Assembly: GCF_016545825.1 (NCBI RefSeq)
Contig: NC_052621.1
Location: forward strand, 4,550,199 to 4,614,198
From: Eucalyptus grandis
Lineage: Eukaryota; Streptophyta; Magnoliopsida; Myrtales; Myrtaceae
Direction of reading: 5' to 3'
Length of the DNA: 64,000 nt
Notes under the pieces: generated by a model
Seen by the model: only the letters and a program-made list of their open reading frames with translations
What the model was told of the DNA's origin: nothing
The model's database searches: none
Made by a program: the position numbers and the translations under genes
Part shown: positions 11,365-29,689 of the stretch, piece after piece
Position numbering within the stretch: position 1 is the first letter of the stretch
Layout: every line of letters begins with the position of its first letter

Positions 11365-14300
11365 CTACACTGAAATCACATTAAGACCAATAGGACTCCT
11401 GACAAAGTGAATACCATTGCTCCATGTCAGTAATCCGAACACAAAGCTCGCATTACTGCTTTTATAAGGACTGAAATCAATCCTGAAGGACATCTTTTGC
11501 CTTGCCTGAGTAAACCTGAGCTGAGCAGGATAAACTGCAATTCTAACACCCGGCGGATAGTTTATGACTGCAGTATATACTGTTGGGCCATGTCCATGAT
11601 AAGTGACGGTCTGGTGAACAGACATGCTCCCTTTCATGTTGGATACCCCGATTGAAGGGTAATTGAAATCATAGGATGATGTCGGTGGGTTCTTGCAAGA
11701 AATTAGATCTCCTGTTAGGTTCTTGAGTTGTGCAGGGTTTGCCCCATTGCTGCAGAGGAAATCGATAACATCATCGGAATTGAAATCGTAGACAAGTCCT
11801 GGGTTCAATGCAGCAACGGGGTTTATGTGTCCGGATCCATAGTCAAAAGGTGACGCCTGTGTGCCGTTTGGATGCCTTCTGATTAGGTTTCGGCTATCAT
11901 CCATGACAGTAGCTGAAACTGCATTATGTTTATTGAAGCAAGACAAGGTTTGGCAAAGAAAAATTTTGTGAGAACATACTGAAGTATCTAATAGAATTTT
12001 TCAAGGAAGCGTACGAACCTGTGGTCATGATGGCAGACTTGATAGCAGCTGGGCTCCAAGAAGGATAGTAAGATTTCAGAATCACAGCATCCGCGGCTGT
12101 GTGGGAGCAAGACATGGAGGTCCCCGATATTATATTATAGTTGACAGGGCGACCCGACGTGCTTGTGGTCGCCAAAGGAGACCAGGCAGCTAAAATCTTC
12201 ACACCAGGTGCTGTAATATCCGGCTGCATTTAATTCAACAAACTTGAGCAAGCATCGAAAGCTACAAATCATCTTTGTCATCTATGATTTTCCAAAGACA
12301 GGAATTAAGTTTAAATGGACTATACTTTGATTATATCAGGAGTTACGACGTTTGGTCCCATGGAAGGAAACATTGTCATTGCTGGTGCTGGCTCTGTGTT
12401 CAAGACAGTTATTGTCGGTGCAATTTTAGCTGTTGGGTGCCTGCTATTACAGTTCAATCTATGCATTAGCTACTCTCACTCTTATATAAATTTCTTTCTA
12501 ATGTGAATAGTTAGATCTTCTTCTTGTGCCTTACTTTTCTGTCGCCAAGTAAGATTAAAGCTCTTCGGCTTCTGCCTGACCAATTACAGCACCTGGGATT
12601 GCAAATTGGAAACCAACGTCTTGCCCAACTCGGTCAACAAGGATGATTCCCACACCACTGGCATCTCTCACTGAAAAGGCCTTCTCTCTACGATCATCAC
12701 GAAGCAGCACCTCAACCATGCACAGGACCATCCTTCCCTTGACTAAGGTAGGATCCAAAGTGTTGCTCTTGCAGAAGCTGTAAACCAGGATTGTTGCGTC
12801 ACTAGGATAGTTTCATGATTTTAGCAAATGGTCATTGAACCGAGACGCTGACCCAGATGATCCAAGACCATCATGTGGACGGAAATTGGAATGCTTCATT
12901 TCTTTGCCAAGAAAATGGAAATAAGATACCGTATGTTAAATAAAAAGATTAACCTGCCATTTTTGGCTGGAACTCCTTTAGCAGCTGCTTCACTCCCAAG
13001 CTATTAGCCCATACGAAGCTTCCACTTGAGAGGATTCAAAGAATAACCCTGTTAGAAGAAACTCCTTATATGCATCTTTGCCGCTATGGTTCTTTCCTTT
13101 CCATCTACACTCTGTAGTTATTTTATGCAGCTCTCACTACATTACCTTCGAAACCTTTGAATTTCCGAGAGAATATTCGAGTTAAATTGTCTATCAATGG
13201 AACTAGCGGCTACAGTAAGTATCCAAGGAGCCACATTGGAAGCAGCCCCTGGGAAAAATGAGTTTCCGGCAGATGCCAAAACGATAATCCCTCTCCTGAA
13301 TGCATGGAATGCTCCTATCAAGATGGCGTCCTCAAAAAAGATTGGTTGAAGAGGGTCCGGACCCAGTGAGAGAGATAGCACATCAACACCGTGGTCTATC
13401 CCATCATCCATTGCGGTAAGGACATCTGCATCACTGCATTGACCGAACCAACATGCCTTGTAAATGGCTAGTCTAGCCCCTGGGGCCCCTCCCCGAGCAG
13501 TGCCTCGAGCTAACCCGAATAAGCTGGCATTTGGAACAACAGGTCCTGCAATCGTCGACGCGGTGTGGCTCCCATGGCCATCGGTATCTTGGGCTGACCT
13601 GAAGAAGGGTAAGTTGAAAGATTCTAAAGGGCCATTTTCTGCTTCAAGCCCTTTGAAGTAGAACCGGGCACCTACAATCTTTCTGCAAATTCCATTGCAA
13701 TTATGTTAAGAAGAAGCTCCTTGGCTGGAACTATAAGTTACCCAACAGACCGACTGTTTGATTACTTCTTTTTTTCGTCAAAGCATGTCTTAGTTGCTAA
13801 TAGTACCTGTTGCAGTTGGACAAGGTGAAATTTTCTCCAATGATGCATTGTCCCTTGAACTTTGCAGGAACAAGACCTAAGTCTTTATCCTTAAAGCTCT
13901 CTGATTCGGGCCAAACCACTGCAAAGAATATCAACTGAGCCTCTGTTTTCACACTGACAAAAAATTACAGGAAAAGGCAAAAACCTGAGAGCATTACCAG
14001 AGTCAATGACGCCGACAATTACATCAGAACTAGCTTCTGTTCCCCATTGGTTATACTGGTAAAGCGAGTTTAGACCTAGAAAATCCCATGAATGTGTTGT
14101 GTGGAGTTTGTTCATCTTGCTTTCAAACACAGAGATGAAAGAATCCATCTCTGTAACACAACTTCAAAAGAAATATTAAGCCCAACTGCTCCTAATGAAA
14201 AGCAGTTAGGTTACTTTTGACAACTCTTATAATGTGTCCGAACCATTCAATTGTCATCAAAGGTAGAAACCAAAATATGTGAACTTGAACATATGTGTAT

Positions 14301-15073
14301 GGATAATCGGACATGCATTTTATTGCCGGAAAGTTGTTGGGCTTGTTCTGCTGTAAGCATGGCTGAGGAGCCTCTGAAGCTTTTGCTGTAGTGGTGAATT
14401 GCTGCCTCCCGTGCTTCATGGAGACTGACATATATAACAGAACAAGGAATAGGATAAATGCCACAATCGACAACTGTAAAGGATTTATTGCACAAATATA
14501 ACTTTTGAGAATTTATTCAACTTTCATAAGTTGAATGTTTATGATCTAGACTCTCCAAAGTGAAAAGTGCGTATCCATCTACAGACCTTGGCGACACTGA
14601 TGCGAGTAACTCATGGTTGGCTGTGATCACAGATTCTGGATCAGGATAGGAGTGCCTTCCCATGTAAACAATGTAATGCTGCAAAGTTTAAAAACAATGA
14701 GACAGACATAAAGAACGTGATGAGCTTTGCTAAGTTTGATGAAGAGGATGGTTCAAATTTTATCCTAACTTCAACCGTACTAGCTGAGCACAAAGAGAAC
14801 AATGAAATTAGTCAATATACCAGGTTAGGAGAATCATAGCTCATCGCTGATGCGGTTTAACAAGTGACTGATTTGAGGTTGTCATTTTTAGCGGTAAATG
14901 TCTAAAAGTAAAGGGAAATTATAGTGTTGTGATAAATGGAAACTCCACTTTTTGCACCCCCTAAAAAAGAAGAAAGTACTCATGCATGTAGTGGACATGA
15001 CAAACAGCGAGGTTCGATTATTCAATCCTACACATAATCTTTCATAACAATGAACTTAGATGTACATGACCAA

Positions 15074-15123
<50 letters not shown>

Positions 15124-15217
15124 GCACAAACGAAATGCGTACCTTGGCATTGGTTGAGGCTGAGTGCACCAAAGCCAGTCTGACTAAGAAGAGTGAGATT
15201 AATGTAGCAAGTCTCAT
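11365..15217 (-). pseudogene. subtilisin-like serine protease (subtilase, S8), copy A, frameshifted
   Basis: Plant subtilases are secreted serine peptidases acting in the cell wall. The layout is complete. Exon 1 (15143-15217) encodes a signal peptide, MRLATLISLFLVRLALVHSA. The I9 propeptide begins HYIVYMGRHSYPDPESV (14587-14678) and continues with HHYSKSFRG near 14,380. The catalytic Asp lies in VIVGVIDSG (about 14,020), the His in DGHGSHT (about 13,570), the Asn in SAGNS (about 13,270) and the Ser in [10 protein letters not shown] (about 12,110). The fibronectin-like C-terminus ends in NVISV at 11,365. Several lesions break the frame: a missing base near 13,170 (ILSEIQ where LGNSK is expected), a missing base near 13,015, an extra base near 12,990, and a TAA stop at 12,555. 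The donor after AEQAQQL (about 14,325) reads GC. Similarity to SBT3.18-type subtilases is only a recollection. Sequencing error could explain one lesion, hardly all. Confidence 0.85.
15076..15121. repeat. (CT)23 microsatellite in subtilase A intron 1
   Basis: The run begins about 20 bp inside the first intron of copy A. It is absent at the same place in copy B, so it expanded after the duplication. Confidence 0.95.
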
Positions 15218-15300
15218 GATAAGCAGGGAAAGCTACTGTACTGTGGATTGGAAAAGTTCGAAATTGGAGGATGCTCACCGGAGCAAATGAAATGTTGCTT

Positions 15301-15306
15301 CTTATA
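15301..15306 (-). promoter_or_regulatory. possible TATA box of subtilase copy A
   Basis: On the minus strand the sequence reads GGGCTATAAG about 85 bp upstream of the start codon. The matching site of copy B reads GGGGCTATACC, a weaker TATA. Confidence 0.5.
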
Positions 15307-16822
15307 GCCCAAAAAGTTACTCAAAATGGATATTAAAACAAGCTACGCCAGCTACACATCGACTTTCCTTGACATCTTATCATGTGGACTGATGTGCAAA
15401 AGATCCGTTTTTTTTTTCCTTATAAAAATGTGTTCATCAGATTCTTGAAGGAATTTCTTATGCCGGTTCATCTGTAGTGCTTTGGAACCATCGCCTCATT
15501 AGTCTGGACTCTACTGTCGGGTGCATTGTCCACATAAAATAGTTGGAAAGACAGTTTCAACTTCCAGTGACTGGGTTGAAGGTTTCAAAGCCGGAGGACA
15601 TATTCAAATCCTCAAGATGGAAAACAACTGAAGGTACAAGTGTCCAAGAAAGAAGTGTAGATCCTGTCAAGTTTATACATTAGCTAAAAGTCGAAGCTTG
15701 ATCAGTTCTTTTCTCTGTCGATCAGTTCAAATGAGCCAAAACCAAGCATGACAGACAACCTCTATCTATGGGTTCCATCTGTTCATTTGGACTCATTTCA
15801 ATGGCATCGTTTTTCCTCTTTATGGTACGGATCTAGTAATTCTTTCTGATAAATTTAAATCCGATCACTAATCACAGATACGAGTTGTTCAAATTCTTGA
15901 CAAGCTACCATCATTTGGTATACTTAAGTGAAAATATCGTGGATAAACGTTAGTTTATTCCCCAGACTTGACAGCAGATATGAATTTCTTTCTTGCCGCA
16001 TTACCATGATTATCTATGATCTTCACTTCACCTTTTCCCAAAAGCCACGATTGGATATATCTGAATTATATTTATTCTTTTTCTCATTAGAATTCAGGAA
16101 CAAAATTTTTTATAAAGCAAATGGCATCCGCCATTTGTTGAGCCATTTTCATGTCTGGCTTTTCAATGGCAAACGACCAGCAGCATGCAAACACAGGAAG
16201 GACAACAGCTTGTTTCAGAACAATGTTGTGGAGAAGACGGAGGAGGAGGCCCAGGAGTGATTGATTAGAAAGGAAAAAGAAAATGAAATTTGGGGGGGGT
16301 TGGTTGTGTTTGGTTTTCAGATAGATATTTGTCTTCAGTGGGGTTTTTACGGTCGGTTAAACTCAAAATGGTGTGAATTGAGCCATTTAAGGCGTGAAAT
16401 TAGCGTGGTTCGTTTATATATTGTCAAGAATATCTGTTGGAAGACAAGTTCGAATGAGGCAGAACTGTGCATAATGGACAGTGGAATTCGTTTATCAACG
16501 GCTTCTTTCTTTTCGTTGTGAACTTCTCCAGTGAATTTTCTCTTTCCAGACACGGGCTAGGAACTTTTTCCAATGGATGTAAAACCGGCCACTAATAACA
16601 GATAGAATTTGTTCAGTTATAAAATTGCTGAGTGATTTTCTTGATATGGGAAAACATAATAATTGATAAACTATTGATTTAATCATTCATCTTTCTTAGA
16701 AATTGAAGAAAAGTCCATAATCATGAGTTTAACATTTTGAACGATGTAAGATACCGTAGGAACATGGATTTCAAACCAGATAGTTTTTTAATGTTTGATG
16801 ACAATATTAAGGATTGATACTC

Positions 16823-19800
16823 CTACACAGAAATCGCTTTAAGACCGACAGGACTCCTGACAGTGTGAACACCGTTGCTCCATGTCAGTGGTCCGAACAC
16901 AGAGCTTCTATTACTGCTTTTGTAAGAACTGAAATCAATCCTGAAGGACATTCTTTGCCCTGCCCGAGTAAACCTGAGCTGAGCAGGATAAACCGCAACT
17001 CTTAACGCCTGGAGGAAAATCCATATTCACAGTATAAACTGTCAGGGCCTTGTCCGTAATAAGTCACTGTCCTGTGTACAGACATGTTCCCTTTCATGTT
17101 GGATCCACCACTTGAAAAATAATTGAAATCATAGGATGGTATTGGCGGGTTCTTGCAATAAAGTAGCTGTCCTGTGAGGCTCTTGAGTTGTGCAGGGTTT
17201 GCCCCAGTACTGCAGAGGAAATTTATGACATCATAGAAATTGAAATCGTAGATGAGCCCAGGATCCAATGCAGCGGTGGGATTTATGTGCCCAGAGTAGT
17301 CAAAAGGTGAGGCCACAGCCGTGACGTTTGGATGACATCTGATGGGGGTGTTGTCCATGAGCGTAGCTGAATACGCGTGACATTTCTCGAAGTAAGAAAA
17401 GGGTTAGTAGAGAGAGCATATTATCAGGAGATGTAAAAAATTGTAATGCATCTCCTGTACCAAATTACAGCCAATTGGGTTGATCAAGCCTAGCCAGGAA
17501 AGCACTAGTGGTATAACTCTTCTATCAGATATTTGGACGGAATTTGCACCCAGGAATTAACAACTATAAGCACTTGTTGTAGGAGGAAAGCTTTTCGAAC
17601 AACAGAACTGTCAACTGAATTAAAGCAAAAAGCAAAAGCAGGCGTCTTAAAATTTCTAAAAGAATTTTTCTTGAGGAAGCATACCAACCTGTGGTCATGA
17701 GTGCAGACTTAATTGAAGCTGGACTCCAAGAAGGATGGGCAGATTTCAGAATCGCAGCAATGACGGCCGGGTGGGGGCAGGACATGGAGGTCCCTGAGAT
17801 TATGTTGTAGTTCCCCATGTGACTATAGCCAACATTGGAGACAGGCAGCCAAAATGTTAGCACAGGGTGCTGTAACATCTTGCTGCAATAACAATTCAAA
17901 CAAAATCCAATATAGAATTGTTATAAATTTGCTTAAGAGAAAAAAACTAATCAAGTAGATAATATATATAGAGTTGACTGATAAAATCTGGAGATCTGGC
18001 GTTCGGTTCCATGGAAGAAAATATTTTTATTGCTGGTGGTGGCTTCATGTTTGAGACTAACTGATGGATCGATTTTAGCCATTGGATACCAGTTATAAAG
18101 AAGGTCCACGCATTAGCTTCTATCATTCTTGCATGAAAATTTTCCTAGTATTTATTATGGTCAGAGCTGCTTCTTGGGCCTTTGATCATAAATTGTTGAA
18201 AACTATTTAGACTTACTTTGCCATAGCCATATAACGTAGAAGCTCTTCCGCTTCTGCCAGACTTTACAGTGCTGGGGATTGCGACTTGAAAGCCAGCATC
18301 TGGGGCAACTAAATCAATGATGATGATTCTGACACCACCAGCACCTGCTACAGATAAGGCCTTGTCTCTATGATTGTCATCAAGGAGAGACTCAAGCATG
18401 CACAGGATAATTCTTCCCTGGACTAAGGTAGGATACAGAGTGTTGTTCTTCCAGTAGCTGTAAACCAATGATACATCGACACAGATAATCCAAGACCATT
18501 AATTCGAAAGAAAATGTATTTAATATTTGGCCAAGGAAATTGCAATAAGAAATTGTAAGGCAAATACAAAGATCACCTAGCATTTTTGGCTGAAACTTCC
18601 TCGAGCAGCTGCATCACTCCCCGCAATCAGCCCATATGAAGCTTCCATTTTGAGAGGATTGATTTAAAGAATAACCCTATTTGAGGATACTCCTTCAGCA
18701 CAACTCTCAACAACATGCATTTTTACGCCACTATGATTCTTTCATTTACATTTACAATCTGTACTAAAACAGTTATTACCGCATTACCATCAAAACCTTT
18801 GAGTTTATGAGATTTATGTTCGAGTTAAATTCTCTATCTACAGAACTAGCAGCTACAGTGAGTATCCAAGAAAGGGCAGCAGGCCCTGGGAAAAATGAGT
18901 TTCCTGCAGGCACTGAGACAAAGACCCTCTCCTAAATGCATGGATTGCGCCGATCGAGATGGGATTCAGGAAATAGACTGGTTGGGGAGGGGATGGACCC
19001 ATTGAAGAGATAGAACATCAACGCTGTCAACTATCCCGTCATCCATCGCAGCAAGAACATTGGCTTCAGTGCACATGTTGAACCAACAAGCCTTGTAAAT
19101 GGCTAGTCTTGTGCTGGGGGCCCCTCCCCAAGCAGCGCCTTGGGCCATCCCCAATAAGCCAGTGTTTGGAACCACAGATCCTGCAATCGTTGAGGCGGTG
19201 TGGCTCCCATGCCAATCATTGTCTCAGGCTGACCTGAAGAAGGTTCCGTTGAATGACTAGAGAGGACCAGCGTCTGCTTCAAGCCCTTTGAAGCCATGCA
19301 CCTAGGATTTTTCTGGATATTCCATCTCAACTGTGTCACTTGAGAAGTTCTTAGGCTCAAACTGTTTGTCAATTAGTAAAATGGGCCAACCGTTAAATTA
19401 ATTCCCTTTTTATATTATGGCACGTTAGCAACTACCTGTCGTAGTTGGACAATGTGAAATTATCTCCAGGGATGCAATGTGCCTTGAACTTTTGAGGAAC
19501 AGGACCCAAGTCTTTGTCACTGAGGCTCTCTGACTTAGGTCAAATCCCTGCAAAGAGTATTAACTATAGCGTTCTCTTTGTTTTGATGATGAAAAACCAA
19601 AGGAAAGGGCAAAGATTTGTAGCATTACCAGAGTCAATGACACCACCAACGACATTGGAAATTGTATCTGTTCCCAGTTGGTTATACTGGTGAAGCAAGT
19701 TTACTCCTAGAAAGTCCCACGAATGCGTCGTGTGAACTTCATTCATTTGCTCTCAAACATGGAGACGACGGAGTCAATTTCTGCAACACAAGTTCAAAAG

Positions 19801-20817
19801 AGACAAACTCAGTCCCTATAGCCAATGGAACTCCATTAGCTACTTTTGATCATTCACCTAACCTACTGAAACCTTGCAATTCTGAAAAGTGAGGTACGAA
19901 CAGCAATAAGGAAACATAGATACATAAAGTGATAATCGGACATGCATTTTTCTAATCTGCAAGTTTCTGGGCTTTCTGTGGTGTAACCATGACTGAAGCA
20001 TCTAAAGGTATTGCTGTAATGGTGAAGCATTGCGTCACGTGCTTGTCAAGACTGACATATATATAGTAGCATATTAGTAAGTTTCACCTGAATTAGAGCT
20101 ATTAAATGTCTCTCTGAAGTTTGAATCGATTGCATAGCTTCCAAACACTGAAGCAAGCAACTCATGGTTGGCTATGATCACAGAATCTTGATTTGGATGG
20201 GAGTGGCTCCCCATGTAAACTATGTAATGCTGCATAATTAGAGGAAAATAAGAGGATTTATACAAGGTTCACCAGTGTAAAATACCTTTTATACGAGCAG
20301 TCAGGAAATGAAAAGTCCCATCGTGGTAAAACTGGAAACTGCATGCGCGCCAGCGCCAGAACCTTGCTTGTTAATTTTTTGTCACACCATCAGTACACAA
20401 CATAAAAATCCACGATTATATGTAACTCAGTTGCTTTGAACGTGATGCTAAAGGTTCTTTGCTTCCATCCCACATTCCTACTCTTTTACTTGTCCGGCAG
20501 AAGAATATAATGAAAGAATGCATTAGGCCGAGTAATGACTCGTAATAACAATTCACAATTTGATGTGCTTTAACAAATTACCAATGTCGGTTGCCATTTT
20601 CTTAGGCAAAAAGTTACCATATTCTAATAGAAATGGAGTTACGGCACATGAACAAGTAACTGTGTGACTTTATCGGCCATGACTAATGTAGTTGGCATCA
20701 ATATTCTTTTGTAAGGATGACCTAATGCGATATATATACCTTGGCGTTGGTAGAGACCGAGTGCACCGAAGCAAGCCTAACTAGGAAGAGAAGTGAGATA
20801 ATTGTGGCAAGCTTCAT
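16823..20817 (-). pseudogene. subtilisin-like serine protease, copy B, heavily decayed
   Basis: Same exon order as copy A. The signal peptide MKLATIISLLFLVRLASVHS is at 20740-20817, the propeptide start HYIVYMGSHSHPNQDSV near 20,230, the Asp region VVGGVIDSG near 19,650, the His region DNDWHGSHT near 19,220, the Ser region [10 protein letters not shown] near 17,790, and the C-terminus ends KAISV at 16,823. Lesions are more numerous than in copy A. There is a frameshift in the propeptide near 19,985 and another after FESK near 19,750. A stop replaces Trp in the VWPES motif near 19,535. Further frameshifts lie near 19,250 and 18,990 and in the last exon near 17,040. The donor after the QKAQKLAD segment is changed to AT. 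The conserved Gly before the catalytic His is Trp here. The gene is a pseudogene. Confidence 0.9.
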
Positions 20818-20910
20818 GATAAAAGGCTAAGCTACTCTGTGATTGATGAGAAAGGTGGAAAGGAGTTTCTCGGCTGGGCAATGCCATTGCGCTTGGTATA
20901 GCCCCAAAAG

Positions 20911-22803
20911 CTACCCGGGAGGGAAACCGATTTAAAATAGCCAAAGCTGGCTTGACATCGATTTTCCTGGGGAATTTATTATGTGGACGATGCACTGAGA
21001 TTGAGAGTTTAGCCTATGTTCAGAAAGCTGTTAATCAGATTGTGGAACTCCTATTGCCAGCTTGGAACCAAGCTCTTCATTATGTAAACTGGTCCGTCTT
21101 CATGGAAAGATAGTTTCGACTGGTTGGATTTAGCCAGAGGCTACCTTGAAAAAAGGAAGGTACAAAATGTGGGCCTTCTGATGTTCACATCGTAGAAAAC
21201 AAATCAAAATTTGATCAGTTCTTCCGTAGGTTGACCAGTTCAAATGAGGCATGCATTCATCGGTGGATGCTTATGTTCCCTATTCAATTCACTTCCATAG
21301 ATCTTTTCTTGTTGTATTTACTTAGAAGCACCATTCCAGAGCCTTTGTACCAGCAATTCCTAGCCGACGAACATGGAAATTTTAGCTTCTTTGTGCTTGC
21401 AATTGTTGCAACACAGCATTTTTCGCTGAAAACATCTGGCATTTAGCCTTCCATATAACCTTCCCTTCAATGGTGCTTTGTCCAATGGACAGCCAACATC
21501 ATCCGGGCCTCAGACCATGAATCTTAATCTCATTTCTATACAAGTGGAAATTTCAATAAAGAGAGCAAGCAAAAAATGACTGACGTCTCAATTTCAGGCA
21601 AAGACTCTATAGAATTGAATCTACTAATAAAAGCATTACATCGTTCTCAGAATCTCACTTATTTTCTCAGTCACTGATTCTAAGAAATGATGGGACGTTG
21701 GCCCCAAAAGAAAAATGATTGCATGGGACAACTCAGAAGTCAGTGAACAACATCCATGATGTCTTTCAAATCTACCTCGTGGACAAACAAGAAAAATGAC
21801 TCGCCAACACAACAAGGAGCACAGCCGAGGACATGCAGTTCCTGGTCGATGACCATCACATGCATTTCAAACACTACCTATATTAGCTTTAAAAAATACC
21901 ACCACGGGAACACAGATACCGCATAAGAAACATCAGGGATTCCTAATGCTGTCCTGCATCGAAGCACTAGTTCTAGGCATCTGCTGGATATACTTGGCAT
22001 CTTCTGCACAAGTTCTTAGAAAGAAACAGACAGGTGAAACTGAGCTTGAAGTAGCCAAAGAGCAACGCAAGAGGAGCCCATGGTTTAGTTGTTTTAAGGC
22101 CAACACAAACAAATCACTCAGAAATTCTCATAAATCAATTAGCATATATCAACTACACAACGAGAATTTCAAGAGCACTTGCCATTTTGCACCACACATA
22201 TGTAAACAAGGTCATAATTTGCCTTGTAAAGGTTGATACCTCAACTAAGGGATATAATAATTTACACAAAGGCAGTCGAACTCTATGGAGCAACTGTACA
22301 TACCTTTTTCCATGGACGCCTTATCCTCAAAAAGCCTAATGTGATGGATATCAAATGTCATATGCCCCTAACAAGTTGCACCCACCAAAATAGGCAGCAT
22401 GACTTCTATTTCCAGTGGTTAAAAAAGATAACAATTACGGGAACAAATTGCTGACTGCTTTATACCCAATCAATTGGTCCCTAAAAGCCACTCAACGGGA
22501 CAAGATATTCTTTCAGTTTGATTGGATACAACCAACTAACAAAGTAACAGGCAAACAGGAGAAAACAAATATATTGACACATCATGCATAATATTCTGAG
22601 CATTTACCAAAACAATTCTTTATACAGGTTGCAACAAGCAAATTAAGAAGAGTGTCCATCCCCAGATATTTTATGCTCAACAGGGAAATCATCTTCCCCA
22701 CCTAAAGAAACTAGAGATATAATTCTTCACGTCAGCGGCAATAAACAAAGCTGAAATACAAATCAAGGTGATCAGGCTCACATCTAGTAAGAATTCACAA
22801 CCA
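20911..22803. other. spacer between subtilase array and VPS4
   Basis: No recognisable gene. It begins with the remains of array flank (about 21,190-21,260) and ends in the likely 3' untranslated region of the VPS4 gene. Open frames at 21,231-21,446 and 21,946-22,236 show no domain. Confidence 0.5.
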
Positions 22804-28891
<6,088 letters not shown>

Positions 28892-29689
28892 CCTGATCGC
28901 ATGTAAACCCTAGGACGGATCCTGATCCGAATCCGAGGAGAGGACCGGCCCGATCGGAGCTGCGATCGGATCGCGGCGGCGGCGCCGATTGGTGATCGTC
29001 GGCCGATCCTTCGTGATCGATCGTCGTCGGAGGAGGAGGAGGAATTGGGGACGGAAGGCGAGGAGTTTCAACGAGCGCGTGAGGAGATTTGGGGGATGTG
29101 TTTTTTCTTCGTCCTCAAGAAGTGCGTAGAGCGCACCCCGCGTGTGGAAGTCAAGAGAGGAAGGTTCGCTTTTTGCTACGGAGCTCGCCCCTTCTTTTTC
29201 TTTCCTTTCTTTCCACCTTGGATCTTTTCTTCCTTTCTTGGCTTTTCTATCGTGACTTGTTGAACATGATAATAGGAAACATTTCTGATTCTCCGGGTTT
29301 TGATTTTATATTTAGGTATATGTATACATCGAGAATTGAAAAAACAAAATCAGAATTAAAGTTATTAGGTGTTTTATTTCAATCGGGCTCGGTAGCGATA
29401 ATTGGCGTACTCTAATTTGAATGTAATTGATTTTTGATGAAATGCTATCGTGGCAATGGCTTGATGCAAGCACCATGATGCTTGGACATCGCGGTGTCCC
29501 TAGAATTCAAGGGAAAAAGAAAGGGAGGGAACTGACCTCGTGTCATAAGCTAGAGTTCCATGGCCCTCTCGTTAGAAATGACAAATGGTATAGATGAGAA
29601 ATAAGCCAGGCCGACCTTTATCATAGGTAATGGACCGTACCATGCGGACCCACATAATGCAGCCCATGCCAAGTTAGGCCCGGGTGCCA
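28892..29689. other. VPS4 5' flank
   Basis: The first ~160 bp upstream of the VPS4 start codon are GC-rich with repeated 'cgatcg' words, and are probably leader and core promoter. Plus-strand open frames at 29,045-29,415 have no domain and read through a low-complexity T-rich stretch. No gene is called. Confidence 0.5.

Larger units (their letters stand above)
10330..20910 (-). repeat. ~5.4-kb tandem segmental duplication (units A and B)
   Basis: Unit A (about 10,330-15,310) and unit B (about 15,690-20,910) align along their whole length, including introns, 5' flank and about 1 kb of 3' flank. The word gatcagttc, usually twice within 40 bp, recurs at about 10,330, 11,070, 15,705 and 21,210, marking unit edges. 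The last-exon fragment at 9121-9460 is the remains of another unit. Unequal crossing-over is the simplest origin. Confidence 0.85.
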
